Shown here: positions 34,275-45,381 of the stretch, in pieces
Position numbering within the stretch: position 1 is the stretch's first letter
Layout of the letters: each line of letters opens with the position of its first letter
Source of the DNA: Symbiodinium natans
Taxonomy: Eukaryota; Sar; Dinophyceae; Suessiales; Symbiodiniaceae
DNA: 64,000 bases
Direction of reading: 5' to 3'
Assembly: GCA_905221605.1 (NCBI GenBank)
Contig: CAJNDS010000247.1
Location: forward strand, 911,638 to 975,637
The notes under the pieces: model-generated
What the model was told of the DNA's origin: nothing
The model's input: the letters and a program-made list of their open reading frames with translations, nothing else
The model's database searches: none
Position numbers and translations under genes: made by a program

Positions 34275-35666
34275 GTGTTGCTTGGGCGGGCCACGCCGAC
34301 TGCCTCAAGGCCCACACTGCCTTCCGACTTCCGTACGCAGCCTGGCCCTTCTGTGAGCCCGACTCCGGCACCTCAAGCGTGCCACAGAAGCCTGAACCCG
34401 TTAATTCCGTTAAACCATTCTTGGAAACATGATCCGGGTCCAAGCTCAGTCGCAGGGCTATGCAGAGATCCTGGCGACCAACTCGCCCGAAAAGAAGGAG
34501 GCTCGGGCCTTTATCGCAGGCTTGTTTTGGGTTGAGAGCTCGAATCAAAACCAGGAGCGTTCATGAGGTTCTCAGATGTTACGAGCCGCTGCAGGGAGTG
34601 TCGGAGCAAGAAGCACAAGAGTGGACTTGTCGGTGACTTTTCATCACGACAGGAGTTCATCGAAACCGTCGTGACCCAACAGCTTCATGGCTACGTTACC
34701 AGCCGCTGACTAAGTGCACGGATCCGTATAGCTCGTTGCGAGGACATGGGATGTAAGAACTACCAAGCTTTTCCAGTCCGAGCCCCAGCATTGTCAAAAA
34801 ATGTTGTAGCTGCAGGTGCTGCAGGCATGTCGAACATACAAGGGTTCCTTCGCAAGGACGCAGAAAGAGGGCGGGTCGTACGTATGTGTACTGCAGAATC
34901 CGGCTACCAAATGCTACGGACGACTCTCAGGCCCTTGACCAGCCCAAGTCTCTTCTTTATAGATCATCATAGGGTTGTACAGGGTTCTGGTACCAGTCGA
35001 GGGTGTTTGTGAAGTGCACACTGGGCGATGCCGCCTTACCATGGAGGAAGGATTCTCACTCCATGAATTGCGTGCGAAGGCGACGAGGGCCTCAAGAACT
35101 TTGCAGCCACGGTGCCCTGGTGGTGCAGTGGATCACAAGCTGTGAATGGTTGAAACCCTAAACCCGAAGCCCCGAAGCTTGAAGCTCGAAGCTCGGGAAA
35201 GCCAAAGCCCCGAAGTCTCGTGGCACCCTCGTGCGCGTGGCACCCGCGCACGGAAGCCGGCCCTCAAGCAAATGCCTCAATACAGCGCTCTTTGGAACCG
35301 CCGTTTACTCCAAATCCTGTAAGCCCCCAAGCCCGTTAATCCTGCAGGGTTTGAAGTTTAGGTTTCCGAATTTTTTAAAAATTTCGCACCCTGACCTCGC
35401 CAGGCGCCTGCTTCATGGCCGCTGCTGCTTTCACAGCTCAATGGTGCCCCGTGGCTTTGCGGCGGCGCAACAGGCGCCTGTGGGTTTTACGGCATGACGC
35501 CTGCGATCTTGTAATCTGGCGGGAGGGCGTGGCATGAAAACAAGGGATGATTTGGGGAGGGCTCAGGGCAGCTTTAGATTTCATTTAAGGCTTTCGATGG
35601 GGCTTTATGAGCCCGAACCTGCTTTGGGCTGTGGCGTTGTCCGCCTTTTGACATGCCACCGAGGAC

Positions 35667-35796
35667 CTGGAGGGGAAACCCAAAAGGCCTCGGCAGCATA
35701 ATTCCATCCAGATGCGGGCTTGTTTATAAATTCGGGTGCCCTTATCGGTACCTCGTATAGTTGAGAATGCGGACCAAAAGGCTTCCAAGAACGATC
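35667..35796 (-). CDS. Exon-like frame, unknown (minus)
   Basis: On the minus strand, acceptor AATCAG|GAT and donor CTCCAG|GTCCTC bound a frame reading DRSWKPFGPHSQLYEVPIRA, then PEFINKPASGWNYAAEAFWV, then SPP. Aromatic-rich and protein-like. A plus-strand frame (PRIVENADQKASKNDPDLEQ) competes. Family unknown. Confidence 0.35.
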
Positions 35797-37597
35797 CTGA
35801 TTTAGAGCAACCCCAGGTCTTTGTCGCATATCGTGGCTCTGCAGTGCATCACTTTGATGGCTGCCAGATGCCGAGTCGGCTCTACTTTGGTGAGGTCTCT
35901 CACTATGGCCTCACTCCATCCCAGCCTGTGCAGCAAAGTGCCTGCTTGTCGCCGCGAGCACAGGGTCTCAATCTCGCATCGCCTTTAATAACGAGTCGCT
36001 TCGGAACGATCTCAGCACATCAGCTGGCAGGAGAGAAAGCATGTTGGCTGCACCGCACTAATGCACACCCTCAGCCCCCCCCCCCCCCCCCCCCCCCCCG
36101 CGATGGACCGCCAGGGCGCCTTTGCGACAACCCGCTCACTGCCCCGTTGAACCCACAGGGCTGGGCATCTGTCTGGATCTTAGCAGGGTGCCAACATCCG
36201 ACCTGGCCTTACAGCATGTCAGTAAGCTATCCCATGTGAAACCCTCAAGGTTCAGTAGTTCGGATCTGGCAAGAAAAGTGAATCAAGAGGTTCGCAGACT
36301 TCCCTGGCCGACACCACTACGTTTGCAACTCTTGGATGTGGCGAGTATGATGATGCGATGGGCCTCCAACCGGTCATGCTAGACTTGCACAACTCGAACA
36401 TCAATGTCAGACAAGACTCAGCACGATCGGCTTGGCGGTCGGGGCCGGCAATGTTTACTAGAGCCCGTCCCCAGACAAACAACACCCAGAAAACTCGACT
36501 TCAAAAAGGATCTGTGCGACCCCGCCCCACGCAGCTTAGCCCGGAAGCTTGTCTTTGCAGAGGGGCACCCACAAAGGAGTCTGGACATGTTTGCCTGTAC
36601 CCCAAGCCGAAAATTCCTTGGGTAAAGCCCTAGCTCTGTACTTAAAACTCTAAACTTCTAAAGCCCCAAACCAACAAAAGCTCAGGTGCTCCGTGCCAAC
36701 GAAACGGCCCGGGGAGTTTTTGCCCGACGCATTGCCGTGGAGCGGTTGCACGCGAAGGCACTGAAGGGCGTTTCCAGCTCTTGGCGTTTGCAGGTTGTGA
36801 TTTATCCAATGTGCTTTCTTTGTCAACCCAGCATCTTTTTTGGGTTCAAAACCCTGACATCACCCAGAAAAGCCCAAGGCCCCTGCACCTTCATGGTTTC
36901 TCCTGCGCAAACCCGAATGCCCTGGATACACCGGGCTCCGGGCTCGCGGCTTCGGCGTGCAATCTGATGTGCAGCGTCTGAGACCGGCAACCTCTAGCCA
37001 CCCCAATCCACTCGTCCTTGCGGTCAGGGGTTTGGCTTTTTGGAGCTTTGGCTTTGTGCTGGGCTGGGGAAAATTTAGGGCAGCTCCTTCGCGACCGCAC
37101 AGCAGGTCACCAACGATCAGGAGCTCATGGACTGGGCCAGGCAAGCGGTGGCGTTTTGAAGAATCCTGAGAGACCTCCCTGTCATCTGCAATGTGAAAAT
37201 CATGTACTGGGTTCTCCAAATTCTAGGATCTTGCTCGGATCCTCTTATGATGAGGACCCTCCTGTTAGAAGTACCTACCGAAAGGGACCAGAATGATTTA
37301 GATAGCTGGGTTCAGGGCTCAGCATGTTTAAGGTTCTGGGTTCTCAGGGTCCCTTACAGTCCCTTCACCATTGCCCTGGGCCATGGGGTACTTCGAAATT
37401 GAGGTCGGCGTCTGGGCCGTGTAGTCGAAGACCAATCAAATCCCGACACCACAGTATACATCCGGAGATATGAGATGGCTCCGCGCCATGCTGGTGCTGC
37501 GTAGTCCGTATGTAGGGCTTACCCCTGTGCTCTGCGAAAGAAAGTCAACATACCCAAGCAGCTCCTCCTTCCTGCGGGCAGGATGGCTTGCTCACCT

Positions 37598-37666
37598 CTC
37601 TAAAATATGGTCCCTTTTGGGGGTTACTATCATAAGGCCCCTCTTCTTTAGATAATTTAGAGAACT
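37598..37666. repeat. Small foldback related to family B
   Basis: CTCTAAAATATGGTCCCTTT at the left and CTTTAGATAATTTAGAG at the right pair partly. The word TATGGTCCCTTTTGG is shared with family B copy 2 and, as TATGGCCCTTTTGG, with 56829-56860. Confidence 0.5.
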
Positions 37667-38030
37667 AAACCCTAAACCCTAAACCCTAAACCCTAAACCC
37701 TTTTTCCAAGACCCCCCTGCCGAGGACCGCCCCGGACACCTTTGATGCGGCCTTGGCTGAGCCAGCCCAGCGTTGGCTTGCCCCGAGCGTCTTTAGGGTT
37801 TGGGGTTTAGGGGGGGTTTAGGGTTTAGGGTTTAGGGTTTAGGGTTTAGGGTTTTAGGGTTTTAGGGTTTTAGGGTTTTAGGGTTTTAGTTTTTTTTAGG
37901 GTTTTTTAGGGTTTTTTAGGGTTTTTTAGGGTTTTAGGGTTTTAGGTTTTGGGGTTTTCGGGTTTTAGGGTTTTAGGGTTTTAGGGTTTTAGGGGTTTAG
38001 GGGTTTAGGGTTTAGGGTTTAGGGGCTAAC
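37665..38030. repeat. Telomere-type arms around an 89-bp island, long right arm
   Basis: CCCTAAA at 37665-37701, an island to about 37792, then about 230 bp of TTTAGGG, TTTTAGGG and TTTTTTAGGG variants. The long T-rich variants are unique to this array. The island contains an open frame (TAPDTFDAALAEPAQRWLAP). Confidence 0.8.
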
Positions 38031-38123
38031 CCCCTTAAATTCCCTGAGCCCTTAAAACCCTTTGATCTTGTTAGTTCTAAAGATTCCAAAAACTGTTGAT
38101 GATGAGGTATTAACTGTGCCATT

Positions 38124-38385
38124 TTACTCATTTAATTTTCGTTGCGTTTGCAAACAATTTTTAAAAGTTTGAAGTTTGAAGAAAGATGCAGTAGCTCTAG
38201 GTGGTGCTTTCAATACCACAAACAGTTGTAAATATTTTGACATAACAGATTGATCAGATGTTTCTTTATATAACAATGATGCTTCTGTTTCAAGTACAAG
38301 ACGCCACCAATAATTGAAATCCCCTCGATTGCTTATTTTATTTTCCAAATCGTGTCTATACATTGCACGTCCAATAACTGTGGGT
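38124..38385 (-). CDS. AT-rich open frame of foreign look (minus)
   Basis: The first ATG is at 38361-38363; the frame is open upstream to about 38385 and stops at 38124. It reads ...WLHQPTVIGRAMYRHD, LENKISNRGDFNYWWRLVLE, TEASLLYKETSDQSVMSKYL and on to a Lys/Asn-rich end. Third codon positions are mostly A or T, against G/C elsewhere in the window. The composition changes sharply at both ends: telomere-type array at 38030, GC-rich DNA from about 38400. No domain recognised. It could be a transferred gene fragment, an organelle-derived piece or part of a mobile element. Confidence 0.45.
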
Positions 38386-38516
38386 TGATGTAGCCACTGA
38401 ACCCTGGGCCCTCCCCGCCAGGCTCAAAGAAGCTGAGTTCCTCTGCGGCGGGGAGACGGGTCAGAGGTCTCGGACTCAGGGCCACAATGCCTCGGCGCCA
38501 TGGCCGCCGCTTCTGA

Positions 38517-38668
38517 AGGGTTTAGGGTTTAGGGTTTAGGGGTTAGGTTTTAGGGTTTAGGGTTTAGGGTTCAGGGTTTAGGGTTTAGGGTTTGGGGTTT
38601 AGGGTTTAGGGTTGAGGATTGAGGGTTCAGGGTTCAGGGTTCGGGGTTCGGGGTTCAGGGTTTTGGGT
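38517..38668 (+). repeat. Telomere-type array (TTTAGGG)
   Basis: About 20 units with GGGTTCAGGG and GGGTTCGGGG variants toward the right end. Confidence 0.95.
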
Positions 38669-38771
38669 TTTGGGCTCGGGGCTTTAGGTTTCCAAGGTTG
38701 TCGGTTGCTGATTGCCTCGGGCTCCGGGTGTGGTGGCGTTTCGAGGTTTTCCCATGTTTCCCCCCATGAGG

Positions 38772-38899
38772 AGGAGGAGTAGCAGCAGCAGTAGTAGTAG
38801 CAGTAGTAGCAGTAGTAGCAGCAGTAGCAGTCGTAACAGTAGTAGCAGTGGTAGCAGTGGCAGCAGTGGCAGCAGTAGTAGCAGCAGCAGGAGGAGGCG
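38772..38899. repeat. (AGC/AGT)n trinucleotide microsatellite
   Basis: About 128 bp of AGC and AGT triplets, open in several frames on both strands (poly-Ser on plus, Tyr/Cys or Thr/Ala on minus). Confidence 0.95.
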
Positions 38900-39538
38900 G
38901 AGTCGTCGTAGTCGTAGTCGTAGTCCATGTTCTCAGCAGTGCTCGATGCGCTCTCAAGTCGGTTTGATTTTGGGCTTACAGCACCTACTCAAAGTGTATT
39001 GGACTCTTATGGCATGCAGGACTTGCGGTGTAGCGTGGTGTAGCACTTTCTGGTTTAGGGTTTGTGGTTGAGGGTACGCTGGGCTTGCTTACTCCCGAAA
39101 AACAGCGCACAAAACACCAGCTTCCGTCCATGCAAATATTGGCTACACACCCTGGTGGGCTACCGACGGATGGCGCCGCTGGATGTTGTGCGTTTGGACC
39201 TGCACGAGGCCTTGGCTTTTGTGATGCAGCATTGGACTTGGCCTACATGAACGCAGCTGCACAGCACAGTGCTTTTTGGTGTATGAATGTGGTGCACGCC
39301 CATGGTCCGTTTGGAGTGTAGTGAAGTGAACCGTCCATCCTGCACGAACTTGAAAATGTGAAGCCCTACGTGGCTTGATTAAGATTAAAAGCAGCGGAAC
39401 AGTCAGGCCTCTTCTCGACAAAGTGTTATCGAGCTGGTGGTCTCTGCCTTCCATGACGACCCAGGCCTCACAGCGGTAACCTGCCAGCGAAACACGTCTA
39501 GGGATGTGATGCTGGAGGACTATGTAGCTGGTGTCTTG

Positions 39539-39973
39539 TCAAGAACTGAAATATTCGACTGCTGCGCTTGCCTCTTGCATTCGCCCTTCTAACTCCAGCA
39601 CGAATGTCGCAGAGGCTTTCAATGGGTCATCGGCTCCGAGCAGGGATCCGCGGGTCAATACGTACGTGGCATGGCATGCAGATGGCACGGGATAGTGCTG
39701 TTGACTCCGCAACCTGTTGTGGAAAAGCAAAGTTACGAACAATGCTCTGAGCTCATGTTCAAATGATCAGACGGACAAAGGGGTAGGTTCACAAGATACT
39801 CTGGGTAATGAGGCTGCAGGCTCGTTGTTGAATTCGAGGCCTTGCGGAGCAATGGCATGAGCACTTGATTTCAGAAGCCATAACAACATAATATAGAAAG
39901 TCCTTTGAGGATGGTGTTCTGGGACTTCAAGAACCAATGTGATTCCGTGAAAGCAAGCCTGACCATGGCTCAT
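39539..39973 (-). CDS. Two-part exon-like frame, unknown (minus)
   Basis: From 39973 down: MSHGQACFHGITLVLEVPEH, HPQRTFYIMLLWLLKSSAHA, IAPQGLEFNNEPAASLPR. After one in-frame TGA (39767-39769) the same frame resumes and reads YPVPSACHATYVLTRGSLLG, ADDPLKASATFVLELEGRMQ. Either a short intron (possible acceptor CAACAG|GTT) or a broken gene. No domain recognised; both halves are clearly protein-like. Confidence 0.4.
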
Positions 39974-40089
39974 GTGTTACACACTGTCTATTCCTAAAGT
40001 CCAAATTGCTTGTGAGGCTGAAAGTGGAGTTTGCAACTCACTCCCCCCCCCCCCCCCCCCCCTCCCGTCCCTCAACCCCTAAACTGCAG

Positions 40090-40478
40090 AGCCCTTGGAC
40101 TGGCCTGAACTCATGGCCTTGGAGGCTCGTTCTGCCCTTCTTCCGGGGATGCAGAAGAGTCTGGAAGTAGATGTGGGGCTTTCACGACTTCTGTTGTCCC
40201 ACGGAGTTTCCGCAAAGAAGGGCGAAACAGAGGGCTGTTCAGCAATAGAGGGTCCCACTGTGTTCCACTGCTTCACCGTCCTAGAAGGCTACATCACCTG
40301 GATTGCTCGCCTGGTAGCACACGTGGTGCCCGCTGTGGGCGGCACGGCCCTGGGCGCAGTGTCTGACGAGGCAGGTCCTCGGTTTCGGGCTGCGACGGGC
40401 TTGAGGGCTGTTGGATTTTGGGGGCTCGTGTGCATGCGCCCGCTGTTGCATGCTGAAGCCGCCGTAGGTGCCATGTGA
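40090..40478 (+). CDS. Long exon-like frame, unknown
   Basis: It opens after acceptor CTGCAG and runs 127 codons to a stop at 40476: LDWPELMALEARSALLPGMQ, KSLEVDVGLSRLLLSHG, then EGYITWIARLVAHVVPAVGG. It is helical with a moderately hydrophobic middle. No family recognised. It is one of the longer frames in the window and lies 2.3 kb upstream of the GNAT exons on the same strand, so it could be an earlier exon of that gene. Confidence 0.35.
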
Positions 40479-40884
40479 GCAATCTGTCCGCCTGCACATG
40501 AAGGTGTATCCTCAGTCTAATAATGCACAAAGCTACAATCTGTCTACATGAGCACCGTGCGGAGCGGCATGCGCATGCCCATGCACCATCGCTGGCAAAA
40601 GGCTGAGGCGAGCATTGCATCCCAGAGCCATGCACCGGCCGATCGAAACTTCCCCTTTGCTTGCACGACCCATCTCCTGACTTGTGATTAGCCTTGGCGT
40701 TCATCGGCCAAGGCCCTTGGTTTCCAAGGTGCCCCAAAACAGATGCTTGTCAACTTAGGGGCTGGTTTTGTTCTTAAGTAGGCTGCCATAACTTGGGGTA
40801 CCTTGTATGCCTTGTAAACAACGGGTTCTCTTATAAACACAACCCCCTGTCAAGAGTCCCAATCAATAAGAACACCCCGACTCC

Positions 40885-41107
40885 TAAACCCTAAACCCTG
40901 AACCCTAAACCCTAAACCCTGCCCCAAGCATCCCAAGAAAGGCCTTGCTGGGGGTGGCCCTGCTGCTTCCTCCGGGAGCTGATCTTGAGGCCGGCGGTGA
41001 AAGGAATGAGCCCGAGGGCTTTACAAGGGCCTTTACCAGGGAGCTGTGGGTTTGAGGGTTTGGGGTTTAGGGTTTACGGTTTTAGGGATTAGGGTTTCGG
41101 GGTTTCA
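40885..41107. repeat. Inverted telomere-type arms around a 125-bp island
   Basis: CCCTAAA at 40885-40921 and TTTAGGG-like units at 41047-41107. The island carries an open frame reading PSIPRKALLGVALLLPPGAD then LEAGGERNEPEGFTRAF. Confidence 0.7.
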
Positions 41108-41399
41108 GGGCTTGCGAGGCTTCGTGGCCGCGCCACAAGACCTCTATTGAATGTATGGCGAATGAATGCGGCGCACCACTTTGTGCGCAGCCTGTGAGGT
41201 GAGTTACGCCACAAGCATCTGCAGAGAGCACCGATCGCCAACGGTAGTAATTATGGCAGTTGGAAGGTCTGTGAAACCCTAAACAAGATGACCGTCCTGA
41301 ACCCAAACCGCCCAAACCCTTTAAACAGACCCTGAACCCCTAACAAAAACATAATAGTAATAATGGTAAAATCAAGTCATCATAACAAACACAAAACAA

Positions 41400-41622
41400 G
41401 CACACACACACACAGAGAGACAGACAGACACACACACACACACACACACCACACACACACACACACACACACCACACACAACACACAACACACAACACAC
41501 AACACACAACACACAACACACAACACACAACACACAACACACAACACACAACACACAACACACAACACAGAACACAGAACACAGAACACAGAACACAGAA
41601 CACAGAACACAGAACACAGAAC
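41400..41622. repeat. Heptamer microsatellite (CACACAA)n then (CACAGAA)n
   Basis: A CA-rich start, then about ten units of CACACAA, then about seven of CACAGAA. The unit length of seven equals that of the telomere repeat, but the composition differs. Confidence 0.95.
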
Positions 41623-42767
41623 GGCCTTCACGCAGCCCGAGGATGCTGGCCTGGGGAAGCTCACCGGCGACCAAGGCACCATTGGGCCATGTTGGGTGTC
41701 ATCGGAGCATGTGGGGCCTATGTTGAGTCAGGATCCCTTTTGCATGTTTGGATCAGCTCTGAAAAAGTCTCCTGTGAGGTCCCGTGGGCAGTCCTCCATT
41801 CCAACCCAACAAGGCGACCCAAAGCAAGGACCGGATATTTGCTGGGTCTTCGGCTGTTGAACCCAAGGATTGAATGCATCCTTTTATGTGGAGAGGTCAT
41901 TGGGAGCCAAACACAAAGATGCCGACAAGAAGAGATGCGGCTTCCATGCCTACAAAATCCCCGTAAGGCATCGTAATCCACCCTGAACGCCAAAACCCGG
42001 AAACCCGACACCCCAAGCCTGGGATCACAGTGCAAATCGACAACTGGCCAGGACGTCCTGGCTTGGGCAACAGCGGCACGACGAAGAGACCGAGCTACTG
42101 AGATCAGCTAGGGAGGGTGGATGGGTGTTGCTTGAAGTGCGAAACCCTTGATACGAGCCTGAAGCTGAGATGATCCAGTGTCTTTGTTGAGCATGTCCAG
42201 GTTTTTGAGCGAAAGCATGCGAAGCACAGCCAAAGCCAGCCTAGGCTTTTGGAAAAACTCCACAAGGAGCCCCAAGCGCCCGGCCACAACAACTCCCTTG
42301 AAACACCTTGCGAGAGCACCGGCTACCAGAAATCAGTCCGTTATAGGCCCTGGGCCGCTCTACGGGCGAGACACACCGTGCGTTGGCGCCCATGCCGCAG
42401 CACGGCTGTTCAGCGGGAATTAAAGAGGCTTAAATTTATAAGAACATGTGTGTATATATATATATATAGATATGCACATGTTGTTTTACATGTTACTTGT
42501 TGTTTTTTGTATTCTATCTTCGTACTTATACTTGCTCAATATCGATCCAAGTTGGTGACGAAATCTAGGTGGAAGTATCATAGATGTTGGAGTGATGATT
42601 GGATGAGTTAAACGTTGGCAGGGTCACAGTCGTCACAGCCTGCGGGCTGGAAATGCAAGTTGCGTGGACTAGGGACCGAGAGTATGGTGCTGATGAATAC
42701 GAGTCTGGGTGCCCCAAAAACACTTTGCATTGTTATTCCGGAAACCATCAAGCGCGTTCTGCCCAAG

Positions 42768-42817
42768 GCACTGGTACTTGTGGATCCTCGGCGTTCACCC
42801 GGAATCACAAGGACGAG
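42768..42817 (+). CDS. GNAT acetyltransferase exon a (motif A start)
   Basis: Acceptor CCAAG|G, donor CGAG|GCTTCC (GC). It reads HWYLWILGVHPESQGR plus one base of Gly. This is the core of the GNAT fold: strand 4 (LGVHP) and the acetyl-CoA loop Q-x-x-G-R/G, which continues in exon b. GNAT enzymes move an acetyl group from acetyl-CoA to an amine; the substrate cannot be told. Exons upstream with motifs C and D were not found. Confidence 0.85.
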
Positions 42818-43124
42818 GCTTCCAGACAATCCTGCATTCACCCTGCCTTCATGAAGACAGGACTATGGCTCTGGAGCTCAATATAAGCAGAAATGCTGCA
42901 CAAGCACTGGCTATTCGGTTTGGGGGCTGCTTGCTTAGCAGGTCACCTCTTCCGTGCACGAGACAGTACGCATATGCTATTCAACACAGGAGTACGTTTT
43001 TGTTGTTGGGCGATGTGGAATCGTACATAGACTGCATGCTCTTCCCGGTGGCTGTACTACATTGCAATTGAGCCAGTTAGATGCAACCAGCACAGCCCTA
43101 TCGTTCGAATCCTGGATGCTGCAG

Positions 43125-43195
43125 GCGTAGGGGCAGCTCTGCTGGCCGAGATCCAGACGATGCAGGACGAAGCCGCGGACAGACAGCCCTGCATG
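43125..43195 (+). CDS. GNAT acetyltransferase exon b
   Basis: Acceptor CTGCAG|GCG. The first two bases complete Gly, giving SQGRGVGAALLAEIQTMQDE, the full pyrophosphate-binding loop and following helix, then AADRQPCM. The 307-base intron before it is GC-AG. The right end is uncertain: the family expects a 'YLE' turn next and only part can be read. Confidence 0.85.
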
Positions 43196-43351
43196 GGGCA
43201 GAAATCACGCTTTGATTTCCTACAGGGTCCTAAAGCCTTCGCCAGGACCGCGACAGGGTTCCCTGCTACTTGGACGGAGCCTCAGGTCTCATGAGTCTCA
43301 GGTATCTCCCAATGAATCCGTAGTTAACCTCTTGCCTCACCGCATGCCCAG

Positions 43352-43410
43352 GAGACGAGCAAATGGACAAACGTCCAGATCTACTCCAAAAAGAGCTTCA
43401 AGCTCGAGCG
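43352..43410 (+). CDS. GNAT acetyltransferase exon c (motif B)
   Basis: Acceptor GCCCAG|GAG. It reads ETSKWTNVQIYSKKSFKLER, matching the motif B pattern ETS...N..[LI]Y.K.GFK that closes the acetyl-CoA site; the Tyr is the usual acid or contact residue. A Ser stands where most members have Gly (KKSF for KKGF). The donor may be GA (CGA|GATGCA) or further right, so the end is approximate. Confidence 0.82.
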
Positions 43411-43573
43411 AGATGCAGGGGCGCCTAGTGAGAGCTTATTTCATCGTGCGACCTACGGGGATTTAGGGAGAAGTCACAGACCACGATCTGCCCACAGCCC
43501 TTGTGGTTCGGGCCCTCCTTCCCCCGGGATCATGGGGGGGCTGGGGAGGCCTGAGGCCCCCCCCCCCCCCCAG

Positions 43574-43683
43574 TGTCTTCAACGCCGCTGCACTGAGTTC
43601 GTGGTGCTCGCCAAAGACAAGAAGGGACAAATCCACGACAGGCCGCACCCACACATCCCCCAAACCGCCAACGTGGTGTTTTG
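43574..43683 (+). CDS. GNAT acetyltransferase exon d
   Basis: It follows a C-run and acceptor CCCAG|T, the one placed acceptor without G. It reads CLQRRCTEFVVLAKDKKGQI, then HDRPHPHIPQTANVVF and two bases of Trp before the good donor TTTTG|GTAAGC. EFVVLAKDKKG would be the last beta strand and tail. Confidence 0.7.
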
Positions 43684-44178
43684 GTAAGCCCCCCTAAGTC
43701 CTCCCAGCGAGGTCATACGTAGACTTACAAAAACCAGAAAAGCCCTAACCTTAAACCCCAAACACCTAAACACCATAACTTATTTAAAAAATTGGGGATG
43801 TACCCTAACCCTAAACCCTAAACACCCCTAAACGCCCTAAACACCCCTAAACACCCCAAACACCCCTAAACACCCCTAAATTACCATAACTGGGGTTAGA
43901 CGTGCCCCCCTATGAACCTCCGAGTCGGTCTTCCAAGGGCCGCCCTTGCCTGCAAGGGCTTAACACAAGGGCTTTTGAAACGGTTTAGGGTTTAGGGTTT
44001 AGGGTTTAGGGTTTAGGGTTTAGGGTTTAGGGTTTAGGGTTTAGGGTTTAGGGTTTAGGGTTTAGGGTTCCGAGGGCTAAGCGGCTGAGCAAAGCTGAAC
44101 ATGAGAGTGTCCGATTTGTTTTGGGGTTCTTTCCTTTCTAGATCTGTCGAGCCCCAAGAATCAGTCCACACTGCGCAG
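43684..44178 (+). other. GNAT intron with two kinds of telomere-like array
   Basis: GT-AG. At 43803-43880 there are about seven CACCCCTAAA-type decamers, and at 43984-44068 twelve near-perfect TTTAGGG units. Confidence 0.75.
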
Positions 44179-44245
44179 GTTCGACCTTGATGGCGGCATG
44201 CACGCCATGATCCGTTTTCCAAACGCCGGTATTGCCAAGCTTTGA
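44179..44245 (+). CDS. GNAT acetyltransferase exon e, C-terminus
   Basis: Acceptor CTGCGCAG|G. The first base completes Trp; it reads FDLDGGMHAMIRFPNAGIAK then L and a TGA at 44243-44245. The join WFDLDGGMHAM is phase-perfect. The tail could instead splice on before the stop. Confidence 0.75.
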
Positions 44246-44423
44246 CGGCTGATAACAAAAAGGTGGCTTCCGAAGTCTCAGAACCTGCACGTGCAAGCTT
44301 GGGGTGATGGGCAACGCTGCTTCTGCGATCTGTCTCTGCAGATGCCTTGGGCGCCGAGGTGCGGAGGCAACATCATCGCAGGCAGTTGTGCGTGCAGCTG
44401 CTACCGGCAGTCCATGGCAGTCC

Positions 44424-44462
44424 CCCCTCTTCTTCTTCTTCTTCTTATTCTTCTTCTTCTTG
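44424..44462. repeat. (CTT)n microsatellite
   Basis: Thirteen CTT units with one ATT interruption. Confidence 0.9.
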
Positions 44463-45248
44463 TAAAAAACAGCTGTACTCCTTGATCCAGACGGCCTTGT
44501 GCTTCTGGCTCATGGTTCTTCCTCGAGTCCAGCGGTCGTTTCCATGTGCCTCGAGTAACCTATGTGCTGTAGTATCCTGTAGCAGAGAGGAGAATTCCTT
44601 GCGTGGTCTAAACGTGTTTTAGGTACAGCGTCATTTTAGGCGTAGTCTCTGAGGCATCCCTCTACCCAGGCCCAGCAACACGATTCGGCCCTCCCTGCTG
44701 CCTTAAGACCTCAAGAGATCCGCCTCGTCCCAAAAAAAGCACCCTAAGGGGAGCCCTAAATAGCCCCAAGCCTTGCTTCCCCTTTCTGGTTCCCGGTGAC
44801 CTTGTGTCATAGCAGGGGCGTCCCCGACCCTCGACGCAGACCAGAACTCTGCTGCTCTTTGGCTTGGCCTGGTGGTGGAGCGTGTTGAGTCAGACATGTC
44901 ACTAGTGGCCTAAGCCCACAGCCCTTTGATTAACACACAAAACTGTATGTCATGGTCGTCTCCCAGTTCAGCTTTAAACCTTTCAGAGGGGGGCCTTCTG
45001 TAAGTGGGATGCGAAGCTTGGATTCTTGTGGGAGTTTCATCTTTCAGGTGTGGATGAGGCTGTTGATTGTTTCGGTTTGGCTGCATGGGGAATTGTTGTG
45101 TCAGTGGAGCGGTGGGGAATTGGTGCAAGAGCATGCGGGGAAGGTGGGGGGGGGGGGGGGGCGCTCGGGGTGGGAATCCGAAACCTTAAAGCCTAAACCT
45201 GGGAACTGACTAGACTTGGATTCTTGGGCATCAACTGGCTATACATAA

Positions 45249-45381
45249 CATATGGGGGTTTCCGAAAATAGGGGTGCCCTTTCTTTGGGGGGGGGGGGGG
45301 GTCCCTTGAGGGGATTCTATTCTATTTGGGGTAAAGACTATAAGAGGGGTACCCCTGTTTTGGGAACTAAATACCCATATG
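45249..45381. repeat. Foldback element, family D, copy 2
   Basis: CATATGGGGGTTTCCGAAAA at the left; the outer right end is CCCATATG. The left end and the T-run then G-run order match copy 1 at 7286. The right inner arm is decayed. Confidence 0.5.

Noticed and set aside
42818..43071. Continuation of the GNAT exon a frame (TMALELNISRNAAQALAIRF)
   Set aside because: It resembles the end of a GNAT domain at first sight, but splicing from 42817 to 43125 restores the canonical QGRGVGAALLAEI loop, so this stretch is intron.
7083..44068. CRISPR-like array interpretation of the TTTAGGG clusters
   Set aside because: The units are contiguous heptamers without spacers, and the genes are intron-containing eukaryotic genes.
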